DNA of 51,858 nucleotides, from positions 1 to 51,858 of the forward strand of contig CAZVOD010000024.1 of NCBI GenBank assembly GCA_964628385.1. Direction: 5' to 3'. Position numbers and translations under genes: made by a program. Shown piece after piece: positions 43,078 to 49,986 of the stretch (position 1 is its first letter; each line of letters starts with the position of its first letter). This DNA is from JANQPA01 sp964628385. Lineage in GTDB: Bacteria > Bacteroidota > Bacteroidia > Chitinophagales > Saprospiraceae. The notes beneath the pieces are model-generated. The model worked only from the letters and a program-made list of their open reading frames with translations, was not told the DNA's origin and did no database searches.

Positions 43078-43124
43078 TAGAGGTATTAAAAATTTCAATA
43101 TTTTAATCTTCATCAATCAAACAA

Positions 43125-43736
43125 ATGCACTACCTTGTTATAGATCTTGAAATGACGGGGGATGATCCCAGTTGGCATGAAATCATTCAGATAGGAGCGG
43201 TACTTTACTCCGATGACTGGAGAGAACTTGGCCGATACAAATCAAATGTTTATCCGGAAAATGAAGAGGCCTTTAGTAAGCCATCAGAAGAGGTCCATGG
43301 GTTAAGCATGGAAGTTCTTAAAGAGGCGCCAATGATGAATGAAGTTCTTCCAGAATTTGAAGAATGGATTATCAAGCTACAGGGCAAACGACCGGATCAA
43401 TTTGATAATTCCAGAATTTTACGCAGAACCATGCTTGCCGGCCTTGGTTTGGTCAATGATTATAGTTTCTTAAAGGCGGCCTATCGCTTTGACAATCGCA
43501 ACTGGCCTTTTTCCTACAAAATGCTGGACCTGCATTCTATCACTCACATTTTATTTCCCATTCTTAATCAGGCAGGAATAGACACTCCTCGTAAGCAAAG
43601 CCTGGATGCTGTAGCAGAATACTTTGGCCTGGAACGCAGTTCTGATGATCACGATGCACTGGAAGACGCCGTGCTCACCGGCCAGTGCTTCATTGAATTG
43701 ATGAAACTGATTGGAAACCTGAAGTACGAGGAGTAG
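43125..43736 (+). CDS. DEDDh-family 3'-5' exonuclease
   Basis: Exonuclease of 203 aa with all catalytic residues of the DEDDh family: D7 and E9 (VIDLEMTG), D112 (VNDYSFL), H176 and D181 (DDHDALEDA). The layout resembles the DNA polymerase III epsilon subunit/oligoribonuclease superfamily, although without a clamp-binding motif that I can see, so it is probably a free exonuclease acting on RNA or DNA ends. It is convergent with the DUF2207 gene and separated by the terminator hairpin at 43750-43785. Confidence 0.86.
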   Translation: MHYLVIDLEMTGDDPSWHEIIQIGAVLYSDDWRELGRYKSNVYPENEEAFSKPSEEVHGLSMEVLKEAPMMNEVLPEFEEWIIKLQGKRPDQFDNSRILRRTMLAGLGLVNDYSFLKAAYRFDNRNWPFSYKMLDLHSITHILFPILNQAGIDTPRKQSLDAVAEYFGLERSSDDHDALEDAVLTGQCFIELMKLIGNLKYEE

Positions 43737-43749
43737 CGAGCTACCAAGA

Positions 43750-43785
43750 CAGATAAGCGCTAAGCATATCCTTACCGCTTATCTG
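43750..43785. terminator. Hairpin terminator between convergent genes
   Basis: A 10-bp perfect stem (43750-43759 with 43776-43785) with a 16-nt loop lies 13 bp past the exonuclease stop and 54 bp past the minus-strand DUF2207 stop. It has no strong T-run, so rho-independent termination is plausible but not certain. Confidence 0.6.
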
Positions 43786-43839
43786 TATCCATACGATTTA
43801 ATCTCGAAACCAGAACATTTTGGCCTTTCGGTCTAGTCC

Positions 43840-45531
43840 TTACCAACTGCCACCGCCGCCACCACCAAAGCCGCCACCGGAGCTTCCGCCCGAGCTGCCG
43901 GACGACGAAGACTTAGAGGTAAATGCTGACCTCACCGATCCTATACCGGCATCAAAACCTTCTGAAAAGTTATTGTAGCTATGGGTGAAAGAATTTGCCC
44001 CATGATACCAGCCAGGTGGCTGGGTGAGAATACCATCAAACTTTTCCGTCCATTCGTCGGCCAGGTTAAATGCGACGGCGTAGGGTAAGGTCTTATCAAA
44101 ATAAGTTGGATCCTGTTCTACGAATACCCTTAGCCTATCTTGCTCGGCTTTTTTTATAAACTGCCTGAATCCTTTTAACTTTTGAAATACTTCCCGGCCT
44201 TTTTCATTTTTTTTCAAAATAGTTGTTTGCATATAAATGCCAACAAACCCAACTATTAACAAGCTGAAGGCGGCCAGAATAAACAGATTAAAGACCATAA
44301 CCATAAAACCTACAAAACAAAGTGCCCATATGGCAGGAAGCCAGTTACGCCATTTTACGGAGCTTTTAGTATAATAATTTCTTTGGATCATACTCCGGTT
44401 TAGTGCTTTGATGCTCTTATAAGCTGTTTGGGTAAATTTATGCTTTACGTCTTGCAAGTCGATTCTCGGCCCATTTTTTATAAATAATTCTTTAAAAACC
44501 ACCTGCTCGTGCTCCGGCCGCTCGGCAGGAAGGTCTTTCAACTTATTTAATTCATAGGTTCCTTTTTTGCCAAAGAGCCCCTTGCCGGCAGGAGTAAGTT
44601 CATTCATTTCAATAAATCCACCCGCTGCCCAGTAAGGTATCAAAGCCAATACTTCACTGAAGCCAACATTGTCATCGATAAAAGCGCCGGCCTCACTTGG
44701 TGTTAATTCCTCTGGCGGATAAAACTCCACCACAGTCGGTATGGGTTTGTCGTAGCCTATTCTGCTAAATATACCAATGAGCAAAGACAAAAATACAGCA
44801 GGAAGGGCCAGCAAACCATAATTTCGGATAGCTACCTGCGTAGCTGAAGGCTCCGGTATTATGCCTTTGGGTAATTTAACCGCCAGCGTCAAGGCATCCC
44901 CCGGCTGAAGCGTATTCGTGGTGTTTCCTGTGATTGTATTACCTTCAAAATTATAAACCAGCTCCTGGCTTTGAGTTCCCGCCGGACCGGCATAAGCGCG
45001 TATATTATCATTCGTCAAACTGACCTCCGCAGGAAAAGACACACTAAAACTTGCCTCTTCTATGGGCACTGTCCACTCTGAGCCGATGAGATTCCAATAC
45101 CATTCATCAAAATCCTCCTGATAAAGGAAGGCTCGGGTTACATCATATTCAATGACGTAAGTCTGTTTACCATCAACATACTTATCTGGATCACCGATGC
45201 GAATCCTTTTATTGCTTCCCGAGGTGGAGATTTTTTGTTGTCTATCCACCACTTCAATGTTGCTTAGCTTGATTTTGTGGGTTTTACCGTTTTCCAGCCG
45301 ATATTTAAAGGGAATATCGCGGTAAATGCCATGGCGTTGCTCTGAAAAAGTGACATCGATAATTTCTTTTACATGAAAAGTTTCTGATCGCTTAAGCTCA
45401 ATATCGATTTCGTAGTTGTTGATGATGAAATACTCCTGAGCTACTGAATAATTTCCAGAAAAAATAAAAATAAAAGTAATCGCTACTACGAAAAAAGTAG
45501 TACCGTAAATACTCTGTGAAAAAAATCTCAT
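43840..45531 (-). CDS. DUF2207-family membrane protein
   Basis: Membrane protein of 563 aa. A signal peptide-like start (about 1-31) precedes a large periplasmic beta-rich domain (about 32-225) with the family pattern NNYEIDIELKRS...VKEIIDVTFSE..GIYRDIP. A membrane helix at about 234-254 and a helix pair at about 395-435 follow, with a cytoplasmic or periplasmic domain after them. The C-terminal tail (last 30 residues) is Ser-Gly-rich ending GGGGGGSW, typical of DUF2207 proteins. It lies 24 bp after the LemA gene on the same strand. The pair is common in bacteria; the function is not known. Confidence 0.88.
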   Translation of the reverse strand: MRFFSQSIYGTTFFVVAITFIFIFSGNYSVAQEYFIINNYEIDIELKRSETFHVKEIIDVTFSEQRHGIYRDIPFKYRLENGKTHKIKLSNIEVVDRQQKISTSGSNKRIRIGDPDKYVDGKQTYVIEYDVTRAFLYQEDFDEWYWNLIGSEWTVPIEEASFSVSFPAEVSLTNDNIRAYAGPAGTQSQELVYNFEGNTITGNTTNTLQPGDALTLAVKLPKGIIPEPSATQVAIRNYGLLALPAVFLSLLIGIFSRIGYDKPIPTVVEFYPPEELTPSEAGAFIDDNVGFSEVLALIPYWAAGGFIEMNELTPAGKGLFGKKGTYELNKLKDLPAERPEHEQVVFKELFIKNGPRIDLQDVKHKFTQTAYKSIKALNRSMIQRNYYTKSSVKWRNWLPAIWALCFVGFMVMVFNLFILAAFSLLIVGFVGIYMQTTILKKNEKGREVFQKLKGFRQFIKKAEQDRLRVFVEQDPTYFDKTLPYAVAFNLADEWTEKFDGILTQPPGWYHGANSFTHSYNNFSEGFDAGIGSVRSAFTSKSSSSGSSGGSSGGGFGGGGGGSW

Positions 45532-45555
45532 GCCTGGTTTTGATTAAATAGTTCC

Positions 45556-46113
45556 TTAAAATTTTACCTCTACATTCTCGCGCTCTTTCTCGTCGATATC
45601 GAAGAATGGATACGTGACAAAATTGGCGGCCCGGGCTATTATAGCCGATGGCAGGGATTCTACGTACGTATTATTGTCTCTGACCAGGGCATTGTAATAG
45701 CGTCTGGATTTTTCTATACCATCTTCTACTTCAGAAAGCGTGTCTTGAAGAGAAAGAAAATTTTGATTGGATTTAAGGTCTGGATAATCTTCCGAAAGTA
45801 GCATAATAGATTGAATGCCCTGGCTCAGTGCATTTTCTGCCCGCGCCTGTCCTTCTACCTTATCTCTCGGCATTTGTATAGCTGTATTTCTCAATTCTAC
45901 TACCCGCTCCAGTGTTTCTTGCTCCTGCCTAGCGTAACCCTTGACGGTATTTACGAGATTGGGAATAAGATCATACCGGCGCTTAAGTTGTACTTCTATG
46001 CCACTATAGGCTTCTTCTACCTGATTCTTGAGCTTGACAAATCGATTGTAAATCGACATGGCGTAAAGACCTAGTACAACAATTACAGCTAAAACGATGA
46101 AGATTGGACTCAT
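45556..46113 (-). CDS. lemA: LemA-family protein
   Basis: Membrane-anchored protein of 185 aa with one N-terminal helix (about 4-20) and a helical domain with the family hallmark QVEEAYSGIEVQLKRRYDLIPNL. I chose ATG 46113; an upstream ATG at 46152 adds 13 residues without homology. LemA proteins form a four-helix bundle and are thought to help in envelope functions, but their role is unsettled. It is first of a two-gene unit with the DUF2207 protein, a recurrent pair. Confidence 0.92.
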   Translation of the reverse strand: MSPIFIVLAVIVVLGLYAMSIYNRFVKLKNQVEEAYSGIEVQLKRRYDLIPNLVNTVKGYARQEQETLERVVELRNTAIQMPRDKVEGQARAENALSQGIQSIMLLSEDYPDLKSNQNFLSLQDTLSEVEDGIEKSRRYYNALVRDNNTYVESLPSAIIARAANFVTYPFFDIDEKERENVEVKF

Positions 46114-46263
46114 TTCTTTGGTTTTGAATGAAATATAGGGAGAATTTATCAAGATTCGAGACGGTAGATAATTTTTTTAGAAAATCAGCCGAACATTTTC
46201 GATGTTTAAACATTATTTTAAAAGCAAATAGAAAAATATTAATCCACAAAAATTTATTACTCC

Positions 46264-46617
46264 ATGACTTTAAAAGAAAAAGCACAAGACATGATGAATA
46301 TGCTGGGACAGGGCCAGCTATTAGAAGCATTTGATAAGTACTATGGTGAGAATGTAGTTATGACTGAGCCACGCGGTACACGCGAAGGCAAAAAAGCCTG
46401 TCGTGAATACGAAGAATCCTTCTTAGGCATGGTAAAAGAATTCCACGGGTTGGACATTAAGAGCATCACTTCTGATGAAGAAAACGGTGTTACTATCATC
46501 GAATCAGCTATGGATATAACCTTCAAAGATGGTAACCGCGCTAATATGGAGCAAGTAGCTGTACAAAGATGGAAAAACGGCCATATCGTACACGAGCGTT
46601 TCTACTACGAAAACTAG
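46264..46617 (+). CDS. SnoaL/NTF2-like small protein
   Basis: Cytoplasmic protein of 117 aa with the cone-shaped NTF2-like fold pattern: two N-terminal helices (DMMNMLGQGQLLEAFDKYY), a strand, a helix (GKKACREYEESFLGM) and three long strands ending WKNGHIVHERFYY. Such proteins are often isomerases, small-molecule binding proteins or of unknown role. There is no clear catalytic residue set. The gene is single and ends at the hairpin at 46650-46680. Confidence 0.8.
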   Translation: MTLKEKAQDMMNMLGQGQLLEAFDKYYGENVVMTEPRGTREGKKACREYEESFLGMVKEFHGLDIKSITSDEENGVTIIESAMDITFKDGNRANMEQVAVQRWKNGHIVHERFYYEN

Positions 46618-46649
46618 GATAACGCAAATACATAAGTCAGGCTATCGAT

Positions 46650-46680
46650 GCCGTCGAGGGTCTTTATGACCTCCGACGGC
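46650..46680 (+). terminator. Hairpin terminator after the SnoaL-like gene
   Basis: An imperfect 13-bp stem (46650-46662 with 46668-46680; one mismatch and one G-T pair) with a 5-nt loop, followed by TCTTGTCTTA. It lies 32 bp past the SnoaL-like stop. The T-content is only moderate. Confidence 0.6.
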
Positions 46681-46708
46681 TCTTGTCTTACGTTAAACCA
46701 TTAGCTTA

Positions 46709-46725
46709 TTTCGCAGGTATTAAAA
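46709..46725 (+). repeat. Dispersed TTTCGYAGGTATTAAAA element, copy 3
   Basis: TTTCGCAGGTATTAAAA, identical to the copy at 15183. The inverted motif CGAAACAAGTCTAG at 46755-46768 follows 30 bp later, so the two halves form an imperfect inverted repeat around the 3' end of the DksA-like gene. Confidence 0.6.
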
Positions 46726-46764
46726 TGGATTCTTTTACCACTACTCTCCCCCTTCGAAACAAGT

Positions 46765-47487
46765 CTAGTCTTCCATGTCTTTGTCATCATCGTCGTCGTC
46801 GCGGTAGCTCTTGTAGCTATCATCATCATCTGAATAATCGCTGTCAAAACCATTGATCTTATCCATAGATACACGAATCATCTCTCCGTCTTCAAGGAAG
46901 GATACCTTCATACCAAAGTCATCGTCGTCCTGATCAAAGTCATCATCAAAGAAGTCGTTACTCTTGGCATTGGCCTTATTTTGCTCAGCATTAACGGCAG
47001 CCTTTCTCTTCACTTTGGTAATAATTTTATTAGCAGACTGGGAAGTGCTACTCTTTTTCTCAACCCTTGCTCTACTTTCAGTGCTGCCGGCTCTAGAGCC
47101 AGATGCTGAAGAAGATACCTGCCCGTTTTTCACCTCCACCCGCTTGGTGGTAGTAGGTACAACCAGCAAGCGACGTTTTTCGATCAACTCACCGGTAACA
47201 GTACAAATACCGTATGTTTTGTTTCTAATCCTAAGCAAGGCATTTTCCAGATTACGGATATGCTGACGCTGACGAATAGCCATATTATTGAGCATCTCAA
47301 TATTACCACTCGTGCTACTGTCATCAATCCAATCACTGCCAAACTCATCATCTGTATTTTCAGTGATTTCTACGATCTGCTGCTGGAGGCTGCGAAGTTG
47401 CTCCTGAGCCTCTGTGAGCTTCTTTTCGATGACCTGCCTGAACTCAGCAAGGTCAGCATCTGAATAACGAACAACTGACTGCATCAT
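46765..47487 (-). CDS. DksA/TraR-like protein without the zinc cysteines, with an acidic tail
   Basis: Protein of 240 aa. Residues about 10-120 follow the DksA/TraR layout: a long coiled-coil hairpin with acidic tip (SDWIDDSSTSGNIE), then the zinc-finger-like region YGICTVTGELIEKRRLLVVP. Only C95 of the usual four cysteines remains (T98 replaces the second; the other pair reads TTTKRV), so it cannot hold zinc in the normal way. Residues about 170-240 are Asp/Glu-rich, low complexity. DksA-type proteins bind the RNA polymerase secondary channel; a comparable role here is an inference. It ends beside dispersed element copy 3. Confidence 0.82.
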   Translation of the reverse strand: MMQSVVRYSDADLAEFRQVIEKKLTEAQEQLRSLQQQIVEITENTDDEFGSDWIDDSSTSGNIEMLNNMAIRQRQHIRNLENALLRIRNKTYGICTVTGELIEKRRLLVVPTTTKRVEVKNGQVSSSASGSRAGSTESRARVEKKSSTSQSANKIITKVKRKAAVNAEQNKANAKSNDFFDDDFDQDDDDFGMKVSFLEDGEMIRVSMDKINGFDSDYSDDDDSYKSYRDDDDDDKDMED

Positions 47488-47779
47488 ACCTTAATTTTTT
47501 TGGTTCTTTGATGATATAAACATAAAAAAACTGTACAGAATAAAGAAGCAAAAGACTACGGTTATTTTAAAATTAAGTTTTAACTTTAACTTATTTGTCA
47601 AAACTAATCTTTATTTTTTAACTAAAATAAGCGACTTTTGAAAAAGCGCTCTTTTTCCGTTTTGCTGGCAAATAGACGGATGAATCTGAATAAATTCTGA
47701 ATTTTTAAAGAAAATTAATCAATTATTAAAATTTAATGCAGGAAATATAAAAGTGGCAATAGACCATCTTTTCCGTATC

Positions 47780-48454
47780 TTATTCGGCAATAAATTTGTA
47801 GCCAATACCATATATGGTTTTGATAAGATCGCGTCCGGCCTTATCGTTTAACTTGCGGCGTAAGTTTTTCAAATGAGCGTATATGAAGTCATAAGAATCT
47901 GCATCTTCCATTTTTTCTCCCCACAAATACTCGGCAAGACGCTCCTTGGTGATCACGCGATTTTTGTTGCGGATTAGATATTCGAGTATATCAAATTCCT
48001 TACGAGTAAGCTTTACAGGCACTTCACTAATAGAAACTTCCCTGGCTTCCAACTTTACTGTCAGTTCATCAAATGTTAGTACAGAAGAGAAATTGTTGTT
48101 TTTTCTTCTCATAATAGATTTGAGTCGGGCATTTAGCTCGGGCAGGTGAATAGGCTGTACCATGAAATCATCGGCCCCGGCCCCCAGCCCCACTACCCTG
48201 TCTTCCACCACATCTTTGGCAGAAACAAAGATAATTCCCAACTGCTTGTTGGTTTGGCGTAGTGCTCTCACTAATGAGGTATTGCCATCGGGTAAGCTCC
48301 ACGAAATAATCATACAATCATATTCATAATTGATGAGTTTGCGTTCCGCCTCTCTAAATCTTGCTACTACCTCTGTTTTGTAGCCTTCCTTTTTAAAGAA
48401 CCGCTGCATGAGTAATAGCAGACTATTCTCTTCTGAGAGAATCAATAATTTCAT
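47780..48454 (-). CDS. OmpR-family DNA-binding regulator with degenerate receiver
   Basis: Protein of 224 aa. The C-terminal winged helix (about 125-224) is a standard OmpR/PhoB type output domain, with LTRKEFDILEYLIRNKNRVITKERL and the final IKTIYGIGYKF. The N-terminal receiver (1-115) has lost its phosphorylation site: the acidic pair is S7-E8-E9, the phospho-acceptor is Ser (S51 in MIISWSLP) and the conserved Lys is Gln (Q100). It should bind DNA without phosphorylation control. No histidine kinase is adjacent. The gene stands alone between the DksA-like and lysine-rich genes. Confidence 0.86.
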   Translation of the reverse strand: MKLLILSEENSLLLLMQRFFKKEGYKTEVVARFREAERKLINYEYDCMIISWSLPDGNTSLVRALRQTNKQLGIIFVSAKDVVEDRVVGLGAGADDFMVQPIHLPELNARLKSIMRRKNNNFSSVLTFDELTVKLEAREVSISEVPVKLTRKEFDILEYLIRNKNRVITKERLAEYLWGEKMEDADSYDFIYAHLKNLRRKLNDKAGRDLIKTIYGIGYKFIAE

Positions 48455-48525
48455 TTTCCAGGTTTATAAAAATTCAGATTTTCTTCAAGATCGTCTTTTT
48501 GTTTTGTAAAAAAGTTTTTTTGAAC

Positions 48526-48705
48526 ATGAAAAGTAAGAAAGAAAAGAACAAGCTCCAATCATTGGAATCTCAGGAAAAGCGGGCCCTAAAGAAGCCCAAA
48601 AAGAAAGAGAATAAGCATAAGCCTAAATCAAAACGATGGATGGATGAAGCTTTTGAAGCTCTCAATTACAATTCATACGACCATGACCATTACCTAGATG
48701 ATTAA
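48526..48705 (+). CDS. Small lysine-rich protein
   Basis: I do not recognise this 59-aa protein. The first 40 residues are strongly basic (KKPKKKENKHKPKSK), the last 20 contain aromatic and acidic residues (WMDEAFEALNYNSYDHDHYLDD). Start ATG 48526 is chosen over ATG 48499, which has a nonpolar leader. It overlaps the start of the next gene by 8 bp, so it is probably translated with it. Such a basic protein may bind nucleic acid, or may be a substrate of the oxygenase beside it. Confidence 0.55.
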   Translation: MKSKKEKNKLQSLESQEKRALKKPKKKENKHKPKSKRWMDEAFEALNYNSYDHDHYLDD

Positions 48706-49306
48706 TTACAGGTGGGAAACGGTAGCTGACCGTTTGGCCAGTGACGGCTACGTTATCATTGATCAATTTTTGAGTGAAGAGCAGGTCTATGCCTTTCACA
48801 CTCAAGTTGGTTCGTTATACGACAAGGGTACCTTCAAAAAGGCCGGCATTGGCCATCAGCAAGATTTCACAAAGGACGAGGCCGTAAGAGGTGATCATAT
48901 TTTCTGGCTTTCTGAGCATACCCAGGAGCCGCTGATCCAGGGATTTTGGCAGAAGATGGATCACTTTGTAGAATATTTGAATGCCACTTGTTTTCTTGGT
49001 ATCAAATCCAGAGAATTTCACTTTGCAGTCTATCCGGTTGGGAAGTTTTACAGACGGCATTTAGATGTATTCAAAGATTCTGATGCCAGAAAAATATCAG
49101 TCATTATTTACCTTAATCCCGAGTGGCGTCCTGAATGGGGTGGTGCTTTGAGGTTATTTTTGGAAAATCAGGAGTTAGATATTCTTCCACAGGGAGGCAG
49201 AATGGTCTGTATGCGCAGTGAGCTCATTGAGCATGCCGTCTTGCCAGTCATCCGAGAACGTTTCAGCCTGACAGGCTGGCTAAGAACAGACGAAAAGTTA
49301 TTTTAG
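48698..49306 (+). CDS. 2-oxoglutarate/Fe(II)-dependent dioxygenase (prolyl 4-hydroxylase-like)
   Basis: Cytoplasmic oxygenase of 202 aa. The double-stranded beta-helix iron motif H-x-D...H is present: H121-L-D123 (RRHLD) and H179 (IEHA), with the 2-oxoglutarate-binding Arg at 188 (RFSLTGW). The segment PVGKFYRRHLDVFKD and the later YLNPEWRPEWGGALRLF fit prolyl-4-hydroxylase-like family members. It hydroxylates an unknown substrate. It overlaps the lysine-rich protein by 8 bp, which points to coupled expression. The long hairpin at 49400-49455 follows. Confidence 0.85.
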   Translation: MINYRWETVADRLASDGYVIIDQFLSEEQVYAFHTQVGSLYDKGTFKKAGIGHQQDFTKDEAVRGDHIFWLSEHTQEPLIQGFWQKMDHFVEYLNATCFLGIKSREFHFAVYPVGKFYRRHLDVFKDSDARKISVIIYLNPEWRPEWGGALRLFLENQELDILPQGGRMVCMRSELIEHAVLPVIRERFSLTGWLRTDEKLF

Positions 49307-49399
49307 TATGTGATACTAATGGTTCTAAGCTTCGGGCTAACTTCAAGACTGTAAGCATAAAAGGATAAGTTTTAGTATTTTTCGCTAAAATAACCTTTA

Positions 49400-49455
49400 G
49401 CTTGTTTTGTGAGTGGAACACCAGTTTTCAACTATTCCACTCGCAAAAGACAAGC
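49400..49455 (+). terminator. Long hairpin terminator after the oxygenase gene
   Basis: An imperfect stem of about 19-20 bp (49400-49418 with 49435-49455) with a 16-nt loop is followed by CTATTTTTTC on the plus strand. It ends the lysine-rich/oxygenase unit about 95 bp past the stop and lies 30 bp before the moaE start. Confidence 0.82.
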
Positions 49456-49485
49456 CTATTTTTTCATGCTTACATCTGCCTTGTT

Positions 49486-49902
49486 ATGATAGACATACAA
49501 CTTCTGGAACATCCACTATCCCCACAGGCCTGTATTGACTACGTGAGTAATGACAATGCAGGTGGTATTTCCGTTTTCATTGGAACGGTGAGAAACCAAA
49601 CGAAAGGCAAACCTGTGATTCGTTTGGAATTTGAGGTGTATCGACCTATGGCTATTTCTGAAATGCGCAAGATCGCTGAGCGAGCTGCCGGGCAGTGGCC
49701 GGTGGAAAAAATGAGTATTCACCACAGAATAGGCGCTCTAAATATCCAGGAGATCGCTGTTATTATCGCTGCGGCCACACCACACCGCAGGGCTGCTTTT
49801 GAAGCCTGCCAGTTTGCTATCGATACATTAAAAGAAACTGTTCCGATATGGAAAAAGGAAATCTTCAAGGACGGAGAGGTCTGGGTGGCGGCTCATCCCT
49901 AA
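49486..49902 (+). CDS. moaE: Molybdopterin synthase catalytic subunit
   Basis: MoaE, 138 aa from ATG 49486; a longer ORF with ATG 49402 would begin in the terminator region and is rejected. It is the large subunit of molybdopterin synthase, which with MoaD inserts two sulfurs into precursor Z. Family motifs are GGISVFIGTVRNQTKG, HHRIGALNI, AATPHRRAAFEAC and the catalytic-lysine segment VPIWKKEIFKDGEVW. It is the only molybdenum-cofactor gene in the window and is separate from the oxygenase unit. Confidence 0.94.
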   Translation: MIDIQLLEHPLSPQACIDYVSNDNAGGISVFIGTVRNQTKGKPVIRLEFEVYRPMAISEMRKIAERAAGQWPVEKMSIHHRIGALNIQEIAVIIAAATPHRRAAFEACQFAIDTLKETVPIWKKEIFKDGEVWVAAHP

Positions 49903-49933
49903 AGATGAGGTTGCCAGCCCAGGGAAAACGGCT

Positions 49934-49968
49934 ATAAAGAGTACAGAGCGTTGCTCCGTACTCTTTAT
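49934..49968. terminator. Bidirectional terminator between moaE and pckA
   Basis: An 11-bp perfect stem (49934-49944 with 49958-49968) contains an inner pairing GAGC/GCTC. T-rich sequence follows on both strands (TTTATT at 49963 and downstream; on the minus strand the stem ends TTTAT). It lies in the convergent gap. Confidence 0.78.
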
Positions 49969-49986
49969 TCAACTAGATATTAGAAT

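Larger units (their letters stand above)
42419..43124. other. 706-bp structured intergenic region between divergent genes
   Basis: The region upstream of the exonuclease gene and of the small exported protein carries several structures: the dispersed TTTCGTAGGTATTAAAA element at 42750-42766, a strong imperfect hairpin at 42802-42843, a 7-bp hairpin at 42884-42901 and a -7-like TAGGTTTG at 43070-43077. A 64-codon minus-strand frame at 42922-43116 looks random. The hairpins lie between divergent genes, so they do not end a recognised gene. Confidence 0.55.

Noticed and set aside
42922..43116. 64-codon minus-strand frame upstream of the exonuclease
   Set aside because: Covers the putative promoter area of the exonuclease gene and has no motif.
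49402..49485. N-terminal extension of MoaE
   Set aside because: The extension lies in the terminator hairpin and lacks conservation; the ATG at 49486 fits the family start.
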